In this document: positions 62,948-64,000 of the stretch, in pieces
Position numbering within the stretch: position 1 is the stretch's first letter
Layout of the letters: each line of letters opens with the position of its first letter
Source: Stutzerimonas xanthomarina DSM 18231
Lineage (GTDB): Bacteria > Pseudomonadota > Gammaproteobacteria > Pseudomonadales > Pseudomonadaceae
Assembly (NCBI RefSeq): GCF_900129835.1
Contig: NZ_FQXA01000006.1
Location: 62,001 to 126,000 of the forward strand
Direction: 5' to 3'
Length of the DNA: 64,000 bases
Notes under the pieces: model-generated
Told to the model about the DNA's origin: nothing
Databases searched by the model: none
Seen by the model: only the letters and a program-made list of their open reading frames with translations
Program-made: the position numbers and the translations under genes

Positions 62948-64000
62948 TCAGCGGGAATTACCAGCAGTCCAGTCATCAATCATATTGGCCCAATCCTGCA
63001 ACATCTCCCGCCGCTGGTCGCGGTACTCAGCTTTGTTGTAAACCGCTCGCACGCCCTTCTGTTCATGAGCAAGACACTTCTCAATCCAATCGGTGTTGTA
63101 GCCTGCCTCATGCAGAAGCGTGCTTGCCGTACGCCTCAGGTCATGCGGCCCGAACTTGCCAAGCGGTTTGCCTTCCTTTTGCGCAAGTCGATAGGTCAAA
63201 GTCAGCACTTGATTGATCGTCGCAGCGCTCATTGGCTGATCGGAATCGTAACGAGACGGGAAAACGTAGTCCGAGCCGCCCGCAAAGGTCTTCAGCGCAA
63301 TGAAGAAGTCCAGGGCCTGCCTAGACAGGAACACTAAATGAGGGTTACGACGCTTCATGCGCTCCTTGGGAATCGTCCACAGCGCCTCGGTAAAATTGAT
63401 TTCGCGCCATGTGGCATTGGTCAACTCACTCTTGCGCACCATGGTGAGCAGCAGCAGCTTGGCCGCAGCGCGTACAGACGACGCCGTGCCGATTCGATCC
63501 ATGTACTGGTACATCAGTGCGATCTCATCGGGCGCCAATGCGCGGTCACGAGGTTCGAACTTGGCAATACTTGCCGAACGAACCAAGTCGGCGGGGTTCT
63601 CAACTTTCTGACCCCGCTCAATTGCCCAGCGGAACACCTGCTGTACGATTTCGCGCGCATGCACCGCCGTCGCCGGGGCACCGCGCTCGACAATGGAGTC
63701 GGCAAGCGCTCGAAGATCTTCATGGTTGATTTCGATGAGCTTTCGGCTACCAAATTCCGACTTCAGCTCACGCTCATAGACCGAACGGCGCATGTCACGA
63801 GTTGAATCAGCCATCTGATAGCCACGCAGCCATTTTTGGGCCCAAGCATCGAAGGTCTCTGCGTCTTTGACACGCGCCTTGGCCCGCGCTTTCTCCTTCG
63901 CAGGAGACTTGCCTGCAGCGATCATCTTCTTCGCCTCACCCAAGCGCTCCCGCGCCTCTGCCAAGGTGATTCCTCCAACCCCGTAGCGGCCGAAGGTGAT
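62948..64000 (-). CDS. int: P4-type tyrosine integrase, partial (runs off right edge)
   Basis: At least 350 codons; open to 64000, where the frame reads ITFGRYGVGGITLAEARERL, part of the N-terminal DUF4102 arm-binding domain, so the start lies outside. Core-binding SAM-like domain follows (FDAWAQKWLRGYQ), then the catalytic domain: Arg in LTMVRKSELTNATW, HDLRRTASTLLHEAG, LAHEQKGVRAVYNKAEY with the Tyr nucleophile. P4 family integrases insert islands at tRNA or other 3' ends; the guaA-derived junction at 43977 suggests a guaA-specific one. Its stop is next to the KorB-like palindrome. Confidence 0.92.
   Translation of the reverse strand: MTFGRYGVGGITLAEARERLGEAKKMIAAGKSPAKEKARAKARVKDAETFDAWAQKWLRGYQMADSTRDMRRSVYERELKSEFGSRKLIEINHEDLRALADSIVERGAPATAVHAREIVQQVFRWAIERGQKVENPADLVRSASIAKFEPRDRALAPDEIALMYQYMDRIGTASSVRAAAKLLLLTMVRKSELTNATWREINFTEALWTIPKERMKRRNPHLVFLSRQALDFFIALKTFAGGSDYVFPSRYDSDQPMSAATINQVLTLTYRLAQKEGKPLGKFGPHDLRRTASTLLHEAGYNTDWIEKCLAHEQKGVRAVYNKAEYRDQRREMLQDWANMIDDWTAGNSR

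Overview
The window reads as chromosome of a GC-rich pseudomonad, most likely the Pseudomonas stutzeri (Stutzerimonas) group, joined to the left part of an integrated genomic island. The assignment rests on gene content and on remembered gene order in P. aeruginosa (tsaB-adk-ppc-small protein-lipoprotein-OmpA lipoprotein; lysS-prfB; bfd-bfr-grxD-argF; tadA-multicopper oxidase next to guaA), plus a Pseudomonas-type REP. No rRNA, tRNA or CRISPR array was recognised.

Positions 1-43970 are ordinary backbone. In order: partial rsmJ, an extensin-like protein, a DUF72 protein whose 5' end carries a MITE, tsaB, adk, ppc, two envelope lipoproteins, and an acyl-CoA cluster (11634-19529) with ligase, kinase-like phosphotransferase, SDR, acyl-CoA dehydrogenase, thioesterase and an extra surE. 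The cluster is divergent from a complete TRAP transporter (19957-22919); together they look like uptake and CoA-dependent breakdown of an organic acid, possibly a 4-oxo/4-hydroxy acid by the LvaA/LvaC-ACAD10/11 type of chemistry. Then come a DUF1704 metallopeptidase-like protein, lysS, prfB with its +1 frameshift, an old yellow enzyme, a molybdopterin oxidoreductase, recJ, pxpABC (5-oxoproline use), yaeQ, an iron storage pair (bfd, bfr), grxD, argF with an overlapping ABC ATPase, tadA, a multicopper oxidase and a DUF1206 membrane protein.

At 43977-43988 the sequence equals the last four codons of guaA (Glu-Trp-Glu-stop, minus strand) and then departs from guaA. A P4-type tyrosine integrase runs off the right edge. 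I infer an island inserted in the 3' end of guaA, with guaA itself beyond position 64000.

The island has two parts. The left part (44000-53600, clearly AT-richer in its 46700-53600 portion) is a defence island: a structured RNA, a SLATT membrane protein and a reverse transcriptase (DRT10-like), a fused N6-adenine methyltransferase/PstI-type nuclease, and a Gabija-like pair (OLD-type ATPase/TOPRIM nuclease plus UvrD-like helicase). The right part (54000-64000) is the mobility module: trbJ-trbK-trbL without the rest of the mating apparatus, a FitAB-type toxin-antitoxin pair, an RP4-like oriT without relaxase or traJ, an origin-like region with four 21-bp iterons and large hairpins, an AlpA-repA-repC operon of IncQ type, a zinc-cluster/HTH protein, and the integrase. 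This is the layout of an integrative mobilizable element that would depend on an IncP-like helper.

The most noteworthy observation is the RNA before the SLATT gene: it can fold with a long-range closing stem and exposes 1.6 copies of a 10-nt unit (TCAAATGTAC then TCAAAT), the arrangement expected of a telomerase-like template.
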